From contig NZ_JACHGN010000011.1 of the NCBI RefSeq assembly GCF_014202315.1, forward strand, positions 305,261-369,260: a DNA stretch of 64,000 nucleotides, read 5' to 3'. The notes under the pieces were generated by a model. The model saw nothing but the letters and a program-made list of their open reading frames with translations, was not told the origin of the DNA and did not search any database. Below are positions 26,138-34,696 of this stretch, piece after piece (the first letter of the stretch is position 1; the number at the start of each line of letters is the position of its first letter). Position numbers and translations under genes: made by a program. The stretch comes from Thermocatellispora tengchongensis (GTDB lineage Bacteria > Actinomycetota > Actinomycetes > Streptosporangiales > Streptosporangiaceae).

Positions 26138-27595
26138 TCAGGAGCTGGAGGAGGCGATGGTGAGGCCCTGCCAGCCGGTGCCGATCACCTGGCCACCGGT
26201 GAACGGCAAGCCGCCCGGATTGCTGCCGCTGTTGTTGGGGTAGTAGCGCATCTGCCCCTCACCGTCCACGCCCAGCACATCGGCCGAACCGTCACCGCTC
26301 ACATCCGCCGCGATCAGCGTCTGAAAGCCCTGCCAACCCTCGCCGATGACCTTGTTCTCACCGAACGGACGAGCCGGGGACACCCCGATGTAATTGGGGA
26401 ACAGGAACATGCGCCCATCGGGCTCCACACCCAGCACATCCGCATACCGATCGCCGGTCACATCACCCAGCAGCACCTTGTCGAACCGATCCCACCCCTC
26501 ACCGATCTTGACCCCACCGGTGAACGGAACACCACCCGGATTACTGCCGCGATTGTTCGGGTAATACCACAACTCGTTCTCAGCGCTGATGCCCAGAATG
26601 TCCGCGGACCCGTCACCGCTCACATCCGCCGCCATCAGCTTCTTGAACCCCTGCCAGCCACGACCGATCTCCCGCTGAGCCGTATACGGCTTCGCATCAG
26701 GATTGACCAGGATGTTGTTGTCGTACTGGTACATCGTGCCCTCCGGATTGACCGCGATCGCCTCGGCGAACCCATCACCGGTCACATCCGCCGCCAGCAC
26801 ATGCTTGAAGGCACTCCACCCCTCACCGATCAACCGCCCCCCGGTATAAGGCCGGCCCCCCTCGTTGATGAGCATGTTGTTGTCGTACTGCAACAACTCC
26901 CCATTCGCCCGATACGCCAGCACATCCGCGAACCCATCACCCGTCAGATCACTCACCGAACGGTCGCGAGGAGCAGGTGGCGTGGTGGTGAGGTTGGGCG
27001 GGTTGACGTAACCGGAGATGAGGAGGTTGCTGCCGCCCGCGCGGGCGGTCAGCGGGTCGATGGTGTTGCGGACGACCGCCTCGCCCGTGGAGTTGCCGTC
27101 GATCGTGACCAGGCGACCGTCGGCGAGCACCTGAGCCACGATCGCGACATGTCCGCCCGTGGCGCCGGCGGGTGTGCCGTATACGACGATGTCGCCAGGC
27201 TGCGGGTCACCGCCGCGGGTGCCGCTGGGCCGAGCCTTGAACAGGCCGTTGGAGACGCCCCAGGCTCCAACGGCCCTGGCCACCAAGGTGGAAGGGGCAG
27301 GTGATACGCCCGCGGTGCGCCACACCCAGTTGGTGAACATGGCGCACCATTCGAGCGTGCGGCAGGAGCCGTACTTGAGGCATCCGCCGTTCGCTTCGGA
27401 CTTGCCGATCTCCGCGGTCGCGACGGCGACGATGTTGTCCCGTGAGGCGGCCATAGCCACGCTCGACGACGCGCCGGAATGCGCGTGGGACGCCGCCACG
27501 AAGACGTTCAGTACCAACCCGGCGCCCAAAGCGACCGCCGCGATCCGCGCTAACAGTCGGCCCGCACGCTGCCGTGCGAAAAGAACCATGGACAT
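26138..27595 (-). CDS. Secreted CHAP amidase/peptidase with FG-GAP/VCBS-type repeats
   Basis: 485 aa from ATG 27595 with GGGAGGGCAC before it. An N-terminal signal (LLARIAAVALGAGLVLNVFV to SHAHSG) is followed by a CHAP domain (residues ~55-195): catalytic Cys in RTLEWCAMFTNWVW, His in TGGHVAIVAQV, and GDIVVYG. Five ~65-residue repeats fill the rest, each with the form IGxGWxxF, ADV(T/S)GDGxADVLGV (a Ca-binding DxxGDG loop) and YxPNN. CHAP enzymes cut peptidoglycan peptides. The repeats are a propeller likely to bind surface glycans. It is transcribed after the SARP gene and directly before the propeller-DMFase-like gene. Confidence 0.88.
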   Translation of the reverse strand: MSMVLFARQRAGRLLARIAAVALGAGLVLNVFVAASHAHSGASSSVAMAASRDNIVAVATAEIGKSEANGGCLKYGSCRTLEWCAMFTNWVWRTAGVSPAPSTLVARAVGAWGVSNGLFKARPSGTRGGDPQPGDIVVYGTPAGATGGHVAIVAQVLADGRLVTIDGNSTGEAVVRNTIDPLTARAGGSNLLISGYVNPPNLTTTPPAPRDRSVSDLTGDGFADVLAYRANGELLQYDNNMLINEGGRPYTGGRLIGEGWSAFKHVLAADVTGDGFAEAIAVNPEGTMYQYDNNILVNPDAKPYTAQREIGRGWQGFKKLMAADVSGDGSADILGISAENELWYYPNNRGSNPGGVPFTGGVKIGEGWDRFDKVLLGDVTGDRYADVLGVEPDGRMFLFPNYIGVSPARPFGENKVIGEGWQGFQTLIAADVSGDGSADVLGVDGEGQMRYYPNNSGSNPGGLPFTGGQVIGTGWQGLTIASSSS

Positions 27596-27728
27596 GTGCC
27601 CTCCCTTTGTCCGCGACGCTTGCCGGCGTCGCAGATCCAGAGTGGGATCCGTCCATCTAGAAGCTCTGTACCGGCTCTCCAGCCCTCTGCAGTGACCCTG
27701 CACCAGCCGGCTACAGCAGCCGAGGGCA

Positions 27729-30700
27729 CTACTCGCTGCCGGTCGGCTCCCGCCCCGCTTCCAGGAGGTTCGCGAGTTCCGACTGTTCGCGGCTGCCGTA
27801 CCGTCGGAAGGTCGCGAGCGCCAGCCCGCGCAGTTCTTCGGCTGCGGCGAGATCGCCACGCCGCCGATGCACCTCCGCCAGGTCTCGGTCGGTGCGCGCG
27901 CGGAACAGATCGAGGCGCATGGCGCTCCACCGGTCACGGGCGGCGGTCAGGTGCGCCGCCGCCTCGTCCAGCTCGCCGGCGGCCAGATGCAGCTCGCCGA
28001 GCGTGCGCGTCACCAGCGCAACGCCGAAACCGTCACAGAGGTCTGTGCAGACCTGCAGCGCTTCCTTCAGCAGACTCGCGGCATGCTCGCCGCACCCCTG
28101 CCTGATCTTCACCTTCGCCAGGCACTGCATCGCGTAGGCGACGAGCAGCCGGTCGCCGATCTCGCGGAGCACCGAGATCGCCTCTTCAGCGAGCTGTTCG
28201 GACTTGGCGAGCGCGCCATCCGCCCGGTGCACCATCGCCATCGACCGCAGGGTCATGCCTTCTCCGCGCCGGTCGCCGACCTGGCGGTACGCGGCCAATG
28301 CCTGTTCCAGGGCGGCCGCCGCGCCGGCGAGGTTGCCGACCTCGCGGTTGACATGGCCGAAGCCGTACGAGCACTCGGCCAGGCCGGCCATGTCGTCCAT
28401 CTGGGAGTAGATCGCACGGGCCCCCTCGAGGAACTCCAGCGCCCGCGTGAACCGTCCCTGCTCGCGGTGGGTGGAAGCCTCGCCGAGCAGGCAGCCGGCC
28501 TCTCCGCGCCGATCACCCAGGTCGCGGAACACCGTCAGCGCGCCACGGTAGTACTCGGCCGCTTCGTCCAAAAGGTCCTGCTCGTAGTAGAGCTGCCCGA
28601 GGCCGCGCAGCAGGATCGCCTCACTCGGCCGGTCTTTGGCCGCCCTGACGGCCTCAAGAGCCGCGCTGTGGGTGCGCAGCCACGGCTCGAAGCTGTTGCG
28701 CAGCCGGAACCAGGGGAGAAGCGCCTCGCAGAGCCGACGTGCGAGCCGATGCCGGCCGAGCCGAGCGGCCTGCTCGACCGTGTGGACCAGCGTCCACTGT
28801 TCCTGGTCCAGCCAGGTATGAACGTCGTCCGGCGGTTCGTCGCCGGAGGCGATGCCGGCGGGCCGGTCGGTCCGAACCGGATCGGTACCGGCAGGTGGCT
28901 GGGTGCCGATTCGGAGGCCGCCGATGAGCGTCAGGAGGAGACCCCCCAACCTTTCGATCGCCTCGCATTGATCGGCGATCGGCTCCTCCGCGTCGGCGCG
29001 TTCGCGGGCGAAGAGCCGGATGAGGTCGTGCATGCCGTACCGTAACTGGCCGTCAAGGCCGACGCCGGCGGCGTCCACAAGCTGCGCGTCGGTCAGCCGC
29101 TCGGCGAAGTATTCGGCCTTGGCCGGGGTGACGTCGAGAAGGGGTGCGAGCAGCCATGGCGAGAACTGCGCCGGACTGATCAGGCCGAGTCTGCGGAAGG
29201 CCAGCCGGATGGGATCTGGCAGGCTGGAGTAGCTCAGTTGCAGGGTGGCCCGCACCTCCAGATCGCCCGCCACGAGTTCGTCGAGGCGCCGGTGCTCGTC
29301 GCGTAATCGACTGGCGAGCACGTTGAGCGGCCACCGCTGCCGCGCTGCCAGCCGGGCCCCGACCGTCCGTACGGCCAGGGGGAGCCCGCCGCACAAGCGC
29401 ACGATCTCCTCGGCTGCCGCGGGCTCGGCCGACACCCGCTCGGGAGCCACCAACTGGCTCAGCAGCCGCAGCGCGTCGTCCGGCTCCAGCACGTCCAGTG
29501 CGAGGTTGCTCTGGGACTCCAGGCCGACCAGTGCGGCGCGGCTGCTGAGCAGCGCCGCGCCACCACCGTGCGCCGGCAGCAGCGGCCGGACCTGGGCCTC
29601 CGGCCCGGCGTTGTCCAGCACGATGAGGATCCGCCGTCCGGCGATCCGGCTGCGGAACAGGCTGCTGCGTTCCTCAAGCGACTCGGGCAGCCGCGATGCG
29701 GGCTCCCCGAGCGCGCGCAGGAACGCGCCGAGGATCTCGTGGGTCTCGTTGGTCCCTGTTCCGCCCCCGCGGAAGACCGCGTAGAGCTGCCCGTCCCGGA
29801 ACACGTCGCGGACCTCGTGCGCGACGGCGTTCGCCAGGGCCGTCTTGCCGCTGCCCGCCTTTCCGGTGATGACACAGCAAACGGGATGGTCGGCGCTCGC
29901 GGCGGTCAGCAGCGTCTGCCGCAGGTCCGCCATCTCCCTGTCGCGTCCGATCAACTCGCCGAGCTGCGGCGGCAGTTGGCGAGGCAGCCGGTCCGCCGGA
30001 TCGATCCGCCTGCCGCCGTTGTCGTCGATCGCCACTGCCGGTCCGCTGTCCGACGCTGTGTCGTGTTCGGGACCCGGCTCTCTTTGTGGATCGATGCGGG
30101 TGACGGCGTGGACAGGGACCGGCGGTCCGAGGGACGGGTCGGCGGTCAGGATCGCCTGGTGCACGCGGCGCAGCTCCGCCCCGGGTTCGACGCCGAGCTC
30201 CGATTGGAGCACGCTGCGCGCTTGGTGGAACGCGTCCAGCGCGTCGGCTTGCCGGCCCAACCTGAACAGGGCCAGCATCTGCTGTGCGCGAAGCGTTTCC
30301 CGCAAGGGGTGCTCCGCCACGAGCGCGGCCAGCTCGGCGGCGAGCGGCCCGATCCTGTTGAGTCGCAGCTCGCAGCCGATTCGCTCTTCCAGGACGTCGA
30401 GCCGGAGCTCCTCAAGGCCGTTGGCGGCCTGTCGGAGCATCGGAGTGTTCAAACCGTCGAGCGCGGGTCCCCGCCACAGTGCCAGCCCGGTCCGCAGCGC
30501 CTCGGCGGCCTCCTCGGGCCGTCCCGCCGCAGCCGCCGCACGTCCCTGGGCGGCGAACGATTCGAAACGGGCGGCATCGATGTCCTCGCGCTCGACGCGG
30601 AACAGGTATCCGGGCGGGCGAGTGATGATCAGTTGCCGATCGACGGCGTGCAGAGCCCGGCGGAGGTTGGAGACATAGGTCTGCAGCAGCGCCGACGCCG

Positions 30701-30869
30701 TCGGCGGCGGGGCGTCCCCCCAGACGGCGTCGACCAGATCCGACGTGGACACAACCCGGTTGGCCCGCAGCAGGCCGGCGGCGAGCAGCGCCATGGGTTT
30801 GCCGGCTGTCAACGCGAGTTGTCGACCGTCGTGCCATACCTCAGGCGCGCCAAGTAACCGAAACTCCAC
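27729..30869 (-). CDS. AfsR/SARP-type regulator with NB-ARC and TPR domains
   Basis: About 1046 aa. I start it at GTG 30869 (VEFRLLGAPEV) because GGGGAG lies 4 bases upstream; GTG 30881 is also in frame. Domains: OmpR-like winged helix (residues ~1-90, VVSTSDLVDAVWG, SALLQTYVSNLRRAL), BTAD (~95-240, ARFESFAAQGRAAAAAGRP, EPGAELRRVHQAIL), NB-ARC ATPase with Walker A ITGKAGSGKTAL near 345 and GLPLAVRTVGARLA, then ~8 TPRs (~700-1030). This is the AfsR layout used to switch on secondary metabolism or secreted enzymes. Its likely targets are the downstream CHAP and propeller genes, or a cluster outside the window. Confidence 0.94.
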   Translation of the reverse strand: MEFRLLGAPEVWHDGRQLALTAGKPMALLAAGLLRANRVVSTSDLVDAVWGDAPPPTASALLQTYVSNLRRALHAVDRQLIITRPPGYLFRVEREDIDAARFESFAAQGRAAAAAGRPEEAAEALRTGLALWRGPALDGLNTPMLRQAANGLEELRLDVLEERIGCELRLNRIGPLAAELAALVAEHPLRETLRAQQMLALFRLGRQADALDAFHQARSVLQSELGVEPGAELRRVHQAILTADPSLGPPVPVHAVTRIDPQREPGPEHDTASDSGPAVAIDDNGGRRIDPADRLPRQLPPQLGELIGRDREMADLRQTLLTAASADHPVCCVITGKAGSGKTALANAVAHEVRDVFRDGQLYAVFRGGGTGTNETHEILGAFLRALGEPASRLPESLEERSSLFRSRIAGRRILIVLDNAGPEAQVRPLLPAHGGGAALLSSRAALVGLESQSNLALDVLEPDDALRLLSQLVAPERVSAEPAAAEEIVRLCGGLPLAVRTVGARLAARQRWPLNVLASRLRDEHRRLDELVAGDLEVRATLQLSYSSLPDPIRLAFRRLGLISPAQFSPWLLAPLLDVTPAKAEYFAERLTDAQLVDAAGVGLDGQLRYGMHDLIRLFARERADAEEPIADQCEAIERLGGLLLTLIGGLRIGTQPPAGTDPVRTDRPAGIASGDEPPDDVHTWLDQEQWTLVHTVEQAARLGRHRLARRLCEALLPWFRLRNSFEPWLRTHSAALEAVRAAKDRPSEAILLRGLGQLYYEQDLLDEAAEYYRGALTVFRDLGDRRGEAGCLLGEASTHREQGRFTRALEFLEGARAIYSQMDDMAGLAECSYGFGHVNREVGNLAGAAAALEQALAAYRQVGDRRGEGMTLRSMAMVHRADGALAKSEQLAEEAISVLREIGDRLLVAYAMQCLAKVKIRQGCGEHAASLLKEALQVCTDLCDGFGVALVTRTLGELHLAAGELDEAAAHLTAARDRWSAMRLDLFRARTDRDLAEVHRRRGDLAAAEELRGLALATFRRYGSREQSELANLLEAGREPTGSE

Positions 30870-30939
30870 CGATCTCCCCACAGCGACACCATTGAAAGGT
30901 TGGTGCGGAAGACCAGTTTCCAGGAAGCTATCCGAATTA

Positions 30940-31629
30940 TCAAGACATCGACGCTACCGGCCCGTACAGAGCGAACGGCTTATCGGCCATAAAGGCCCAA
31001 TATCGGTCACCGAACGACCAATGCCACCACTTCCCGGGATAGTTAACAAAGCCCGCCGCGACCAGGGCGGATCCCAGCATCAGCCGGTGGGCCCGGCTCT
31101 CATGACCGATATTGTCCGCGCTGGTGTAGCAGGCGCAGTCACTTTCCTGCGGTGAAGCATTCACCTCGGTACCCATCCAGCACAATCCCCCATCCGGGGC
31201 GCGCAGCGTCACATCGACCGCACCTCCGGTCGTGTGCGGGGCCAGCATGGGCGCAGATATGTACTGGGCCGCCTGGCTGCGCACCTCCCCCGCCGACCAC
31301 GTCGGATACCGGTCGCGGAGAAATGCGACATGCTCCTCGAAATATTGCCGTTGCAACGCGGGAGGGCGATAGCCCTCCACAACCACGAGCCGGTATCCGG
31401 AGGGCAGGGCACGCTGTGCGGCCAACAGCCGTTCCAGGGTGCCCGTCCGCACCCGAGCGAACGCGCCGTCGGCATCGGCCTGCCGATCGTCCACGTCGAG
31501 CCGGCCAACGGCGCGCAGGTCGACCAGCGACTCACCACAGTCCTTGACGGGCACCGCGGCGATCCGTTCGTCGTCGAGCAGCACGATGCCGGACGACAAG
31601 TCCTCCCCGTGGGGCAGATCCATCCACAC
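30940..31629 (-). CDS. VanX-family D-Ala-D-Ala dipeptidase, catalytic Glu replaced
   Basis: 229 aa from GTG 31629 (ATG 31623 also possible); no good ribosome site is seen. The M15D fold is clear: VPVKDCGESLVDLR, Arg in VVEGYRPPALQRQYF, and the zinc motif as LAPHTTGGAVDVTL (His and Asp ligands). The third-ligand motif is NYPGKWWHWSFGDRYWAF, where relatives have EWWH. The AAG codon gives Lys in place of the catalytic base Glu. The enzyme is therefore probably inactive or altered in function. No VanH or VanA ligase gene is present. It lies between the SARP and MFS genes, all leftward. Confidence 0.85.
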   Translation of the reverse strand: MWMDLPHGEDLSSGIVLLDDERIAAVPVKDCGESLVDLRAVGRLDVDDRQADADGAFARVRTGTLERLLAAQRALPSGYRLVVVEGYRPPALQRQYFEEHVAFLRDRYPTWSAGEVRSQAAQYISAPMLAPHTTGGAVDVTLRAPDGGLCWMGTEVNASPQESDCACYTSADNIGHESRAHRLMLGSALVAAGFVNYPGKWWHWSFGDRYWAFMADKPFALYGPVASMS

Positions 31630-31711
31630 ACGAACAGGCTGACCGGGGGCGCTGTAGTACCGCTGCAGTTCCTCTGTAGGCAGTCCTGACGGGCGAGGCC
31701 ATGTGGGTGCG

Positions 31712-32956
31712 CTATCTGGAACCGAGAGCCGTCAGGTCTGTTCTTCGCCGAGCCGCCGTCCATTGCCAGGCCGGGTAGGCGCCGAACACCACTCCGGCGA
31801 ATCCGGCCAGCGCGACGGCCGTTGCCGGTCCCGTCCACGTGGCCACGACCCCGCCGGCCAGGATGCCGAGTCCCTGTACGGTCAGGAGTCCTGAGGACAT
31901 CACCCCCATTCCCTGAGCACGGCAATGATCAGGGAGGATCTCCACGAACAGTGCGCCCACCTGCATCTGGTAACAGATCGCACAGGCACCGGCGAGCGCG
32001 AACAAGATCGCGGACATGGCCAGGTCAGGACGGAGCGCGCACACCATCAAGGGCACGCCGGACAGCAGGGCCAGCGTTGCCACCGTTCTGGTCCAAACCG
32101 ATTCCGGCACGAACCGGCCGAAGATGAAGGCGCCGATCACGCATCCGACCGGATCCGCCGCCAGAATCACCCCGACGGCGACGGCCGAGCTCTCGTTCAG
32201 AGAGGCCGCATAGGGGGCCGCCAGCCCTTCGGGCACGATGTAGAAGCCCGCCAGCCAGCTCAGTGCCGCCAGGGACCGCAACCGCGGATCTCGCCACACC
32301 GTGAGCAGCCCAAGCCCTCCCCCCAGCGCCCCGCGCCGTCCCGAATCGCGGGCCGTCGGCGCCCTGTGGCGTAAGCCGAGCCTGACGAGCAGGGCGGACA
32401 TCACGAACGTCACGGCATCGATGACCAAACCCGTGGCGGGGCTGAACCCTTGCGCCAGCAAGCCCCCACCGAGGAACCCGGCGATCTGGGCGGACTGGAT
32501 GGTGATCTGCCGGATCGACAGGCCGAGCACGTACTGGTCACCCTTGAGGACGTCGGCGAGCAAGGCCAGTTGGGCGGCCTTGAACGGGCCGCCGAGTGCG
32601 GTCATGACGGCCAGCAGGACGCACAGCACCGGTAGGGGCATACCCGGCAGTGCCATCAGCGCGACCAGCGCCGCACGCAGAAGATCCACGACGAAGATCA
32701 CTTCACGGCGCGGGTATCGGTCGCCGATCCAGCTCAACGTGAGCCCGCCGACCATCGACGGTAGAAAGGTCAGCGCATACGTCAGGCCCGTCAGCGCCGC
32801 CGAGTCGGTCCGCTGATAGACCAGGACCGCGAGCGCCACTCTGGCAGCCTGGTCACCGAGTTGGGAGAACAGTTCCGCCAGCCACAACGCCCTGAACTCG
32901 GCGACCGCCAGAACCGCGGCGAACGTCGCCTTCCTCTCCGAGGTGGCCGCCTCCAT
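31712..32956 (-). CDS. MFS exporter
   Basis: 414 aa from ATG 32956 (MEAATSERKATF) with GGGACGTGAG upstream. Twelve hydrophobic segments are laid out as in the enterobactin-exporter/macrolide-efflux-like MFS_3 family: RALWLAELFSQLGDQAARVA at TM1, the loop motif SWIGDRYPRREVIFVVDLLR (motif A), and SWLAGFYIVPEGLAAPYAAS in the second half. Substrates are usually natural products or drugs. Its place beside the SARP regulator and the VanX-like protein suggests export or self-protection linked to a natural product, but no biosynthetic gene is intact here. Confidence 0.92.
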   Translation of the reverse strand: MEAATSERKATFAAVLAVAEFRALWLAELFSQLGDQAARVALAVLVYQRTDSAALTGLTYALTFLPSMVGGLTLSWIGDRYPRREVIFVVDLLRAALVALMALPGMPLPVLCVLLAVMTALGGPFKAAQLALLADVLKGDQYVLGLSIRQITIQSAQIAGFLGGGLLAQGFSPATGLVIDAVTFVMSALLVRLGLRHRAPTARDSGRRGALGGGLGLLTVWRDPRLRSLAALSWLAGFYIVPEGLAAPYAASLNESSAVAVGVILAADPVGCVIGAFIFGRFVPESVWTRTVATLALLSGVPLMVCALRPDLAMSAILFALAGACAICYQMQVGALFVEILPDHCRAQGMGVMSSGLLTVQGLGILAGGVVATWTGPATAVALAGFAGVVFGAYPAWQWTAARRRTDLTALGSR

Positions 32957-33331
32957 CTCACGTCCCGGGAACGCCACCGTCGCGCCGTCCCTGACCCGGC
33001 GTGCAGGGGGAAGCCGCCATGGTGCGGCGGGCGTCGGTGCGATCGAAGCCCTCACCGACCGGGTGACATTCAGCCGGTCGCATCTACGCCCTTCTTGTTC
33101 TTCGTCATCCGTTTCTTTCCTTGGGAAGTCCTCATCGGCGGTTCAGCAGTCTCCCCGATGGCCATGTCGCGTCCCTGTCCTCTGTCTGTCGCCGCCCCGC
33201 CCGCGCACGACGACCGGGTACGGCGATCAGTGACCAGGTTTGGGCTGTCCCGTGTAGTCCCAGGAACCCGGAAAGGCCTCGCCCCGGTGCAGAGCGAGGC
33301 CACAGGTCACGCGGGCGTTGGCACCTGTCCC
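32957..33331. other. 375-bp region between MFS and B-lectin genes
   Basis: This holds the promoter of the leftward MFS gene and the end of the leftward B-lectin transcript. ACAGGT and ACCTGT, near 33300-33335, form a weak inverted repeat after the lectin stop. Apart from the short open frame listed separately (33070-33165), no gene is seen. Confidence 0.4.
33070..33165 (-). CDS. Possible 31-aa basic peptide
   Basis: A short leftward open frame starts at ATG 33165, with AGGGA 6 bases upstream. It encodes a peptide with an acidic start (MAIGETAEPP) and a strongly basic C-terminal half (GKKRMTKNKKGVDATG). The spacing of the ribosome site and the Lys-rich tail are the only support. It could be a regulatory leader for the MFS gene that starts 114 bp further on, or chance. 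No peptide family is recognised. Confidence 0.22.
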   Translation of the reverse strand: MAIGETAEPPMRTSQGKKRMTKNKKGVDATG

Positions 33332-34105
33332 TTATGCACGTTCTTTGCTCCACCACAGCGGTGTACGACCGTGGTAGATCACGACATTTCCGTCATTCTG
33401 CACCTCAAGCCGGGCGCCAGGATGCTTGTGCGTCTTGGTGTTCCAGACCGGTGTCTTGCCATTGAAGATGACGAAATTGCCGTCCTCCTGCATCATCGCG
33501 TACGCGCCGGGAGCCTTCGTCCAACTCGCCCACAACGCTTTTCCGGCGCGGTACAGGACCAGGTTGCCGTCGTCTTGCATGACGAGCTGATAGTCGCCGT
33601 TCGCCGAGCGAACGTACTCGTGCGTCTTGAGCCGTTGCCCGGGCTCCAGCGTGCCGATGCGGGCACCCCGGTGCCACAGCACCTTGCCGCCCTTATAAAT
33701 CACCAGGTTGCCGTCGTCCTGTACGGCGAGATAGGCGCCAGGGACGTCGGTGTTGGACGCCCACAGTGGCGTCCTGCCCTTGTAGAGCACGAGATTGCCG
33801 TCGTCCTGCATCGCGGCGAACGCCCCGCCGCCCAGGGTCTGACTGCTCCACAGCGCCCCGCCGCCGGTCTGGTAAAGCACCAGATTGCCGTCGGTTTGCA
33901 TGATGAGCCGGTACTTGCCGTTTCCTGAGCGTACGGATTCGCCGGGCTCAAGCCGCTGCCCCGGCTTCAGGAAGTACGTCCGATCCTCGTTCTGGGTCGC
34001 CATCGCGGAGGAAGGCACGGCCGCCCAGGACGGCGTGGAAATGGCAGCACCCGCCGCCAGGGCCACGAGCGCCAGCGCACCTGCATACCTTGAAATGGAT
34101 GTCAT
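33332..34105 (-). CDS. Secreted B-lectin (mannose-binding, GNA-type) protein
   Basis: 257 aa. A signal peptide (ALALVALAAGAAISTPSWA) is followed by six copies of the mannose-binding motif QxDxNxVxY: MQTDGNLVLY, MQDDGNLVLY, VQDDGNLVIY, MQDDGNLVLY, MQEDGNFVIF and VQNDGNVVIY (the last two slightly altered). They form two B-lectin domains (residues ~45-140 and ~150-250), each starting LxPGQRL. Bacterial members of this type include LlpA-like bacteriocins and surface lectins. No catalytic domain is attached. It is the third secreted sugar-binding protein read in the same direction within 10 kb. Confidence 0.92.
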   Translation of the reverse strand: MTSISRYAGALALVALAAGAAISTPSWAAVPSSAMATQNEDRTYFLKPGQRLEPGESVRSGNGKYRLIMQTDGNLVLYQTGGGALWSSQTLGGGAFAAMQDDGNLVLYKGRTPLWASNTDVPGAYLAVQDDGNLVIYKGGKVLWHRGARIGTLEPGQRLKTHEYVRSANGDYQLVMQDDGNLVLYRAGKALWASWTKAPGAYAMMQEDGNFVIFNGKTPVWNTKTHKHPGARLEVQNDGNVVIYHGRTPLWWSKERA

Positions 34106-34319
34106 CGTTTCCTCGGAATCCGTAGCCGAATTTCGAGGAGCGAGTGTAGGGACGAGCCCTTTCGTCGGTCTGTCGCCCCAACAGGATCACCACGCTCGGA
34201 TACGCCGGCACCGAACGGCAAGCGCGACGCTATCTGCGGTGCTTTCGCACCGGGACCGGCCAGAGTCGCCGTCCCCGAGCCAAGGCCGCCCTGCGGTCGC
34301 GGCATCACCCGTCGAAAAA

Positions 34320-34635
34320 GGACTCGCTGAGCGCCCCGGCATCCTTCGCCCGCAACGCCACCCGCGAGAACCTGACCCGCGCCCGCGTCACCATCACCAC
34401 CCGCTCCGGGCGCCGGCACACCATCGAGGTGGCCGGCCCCCGAGGCGGCCCGACCAACCCACTGAGCGACGCCGACATCGTCACCAAGTCCCGCACGCTG
34501 ACGGCGGACGTGACCCCGCCCACGACCTGGCGGCGCATCGAGAGCCTGGTGCTGGGCCTCGACGACCTCGACGACGTGACGGAACTGGTGGAGCTGCTGG
34601 CACGACCGGCGCACAGCCTGAACATCGGCCTCTGA
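34320..34635 (+). pseudogene. C-terminal remnant of MmgE/PrpD-family protein
   Basis: The frame reads NATRENLTRARVTITTRSGR, then GPRGGPTNPLSDADIVTKSR and LVLGLDDLDDVTELVELLA. This is the characteristic end of 2-methylcitrate dehydratase (MmgE/PrpD) proteins. About 350 N-terminal residues are absent; upstream DNA belongs to the 5' side of the lectin gene. There is no start or ribosome site, so it is a relic rather than a short gene. It indicates a deletion or insertion endpoint near 34.3 kb. Confidence 0.7.
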
Positions 34636-34696
34636 CCGGCCCGACATCGTGGAGGCGTGTCGTAGGCACGGCTCGTGCGTGTGGCGGAAGGCCGGC

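Noticed and set aside
26138..26960. CRISPR-like repeat array
   Set aside because: The DNA repeats simply encode the ~65-residue propeller blades; they are diverged, in frame and ~200 bp apart.
27867..30857. Long rightward frames opposite the SARP gene
   Set aside because: They are antisense to a domain-rich regulator and have no motifs or ribosome sites.
30940..31629. Glycopeptide resistance cluster (vanHAX)
   Set aside because: Only a VanX-like protein is present, with the catalytic Glu missing and no VanH or VanA gene nearby.
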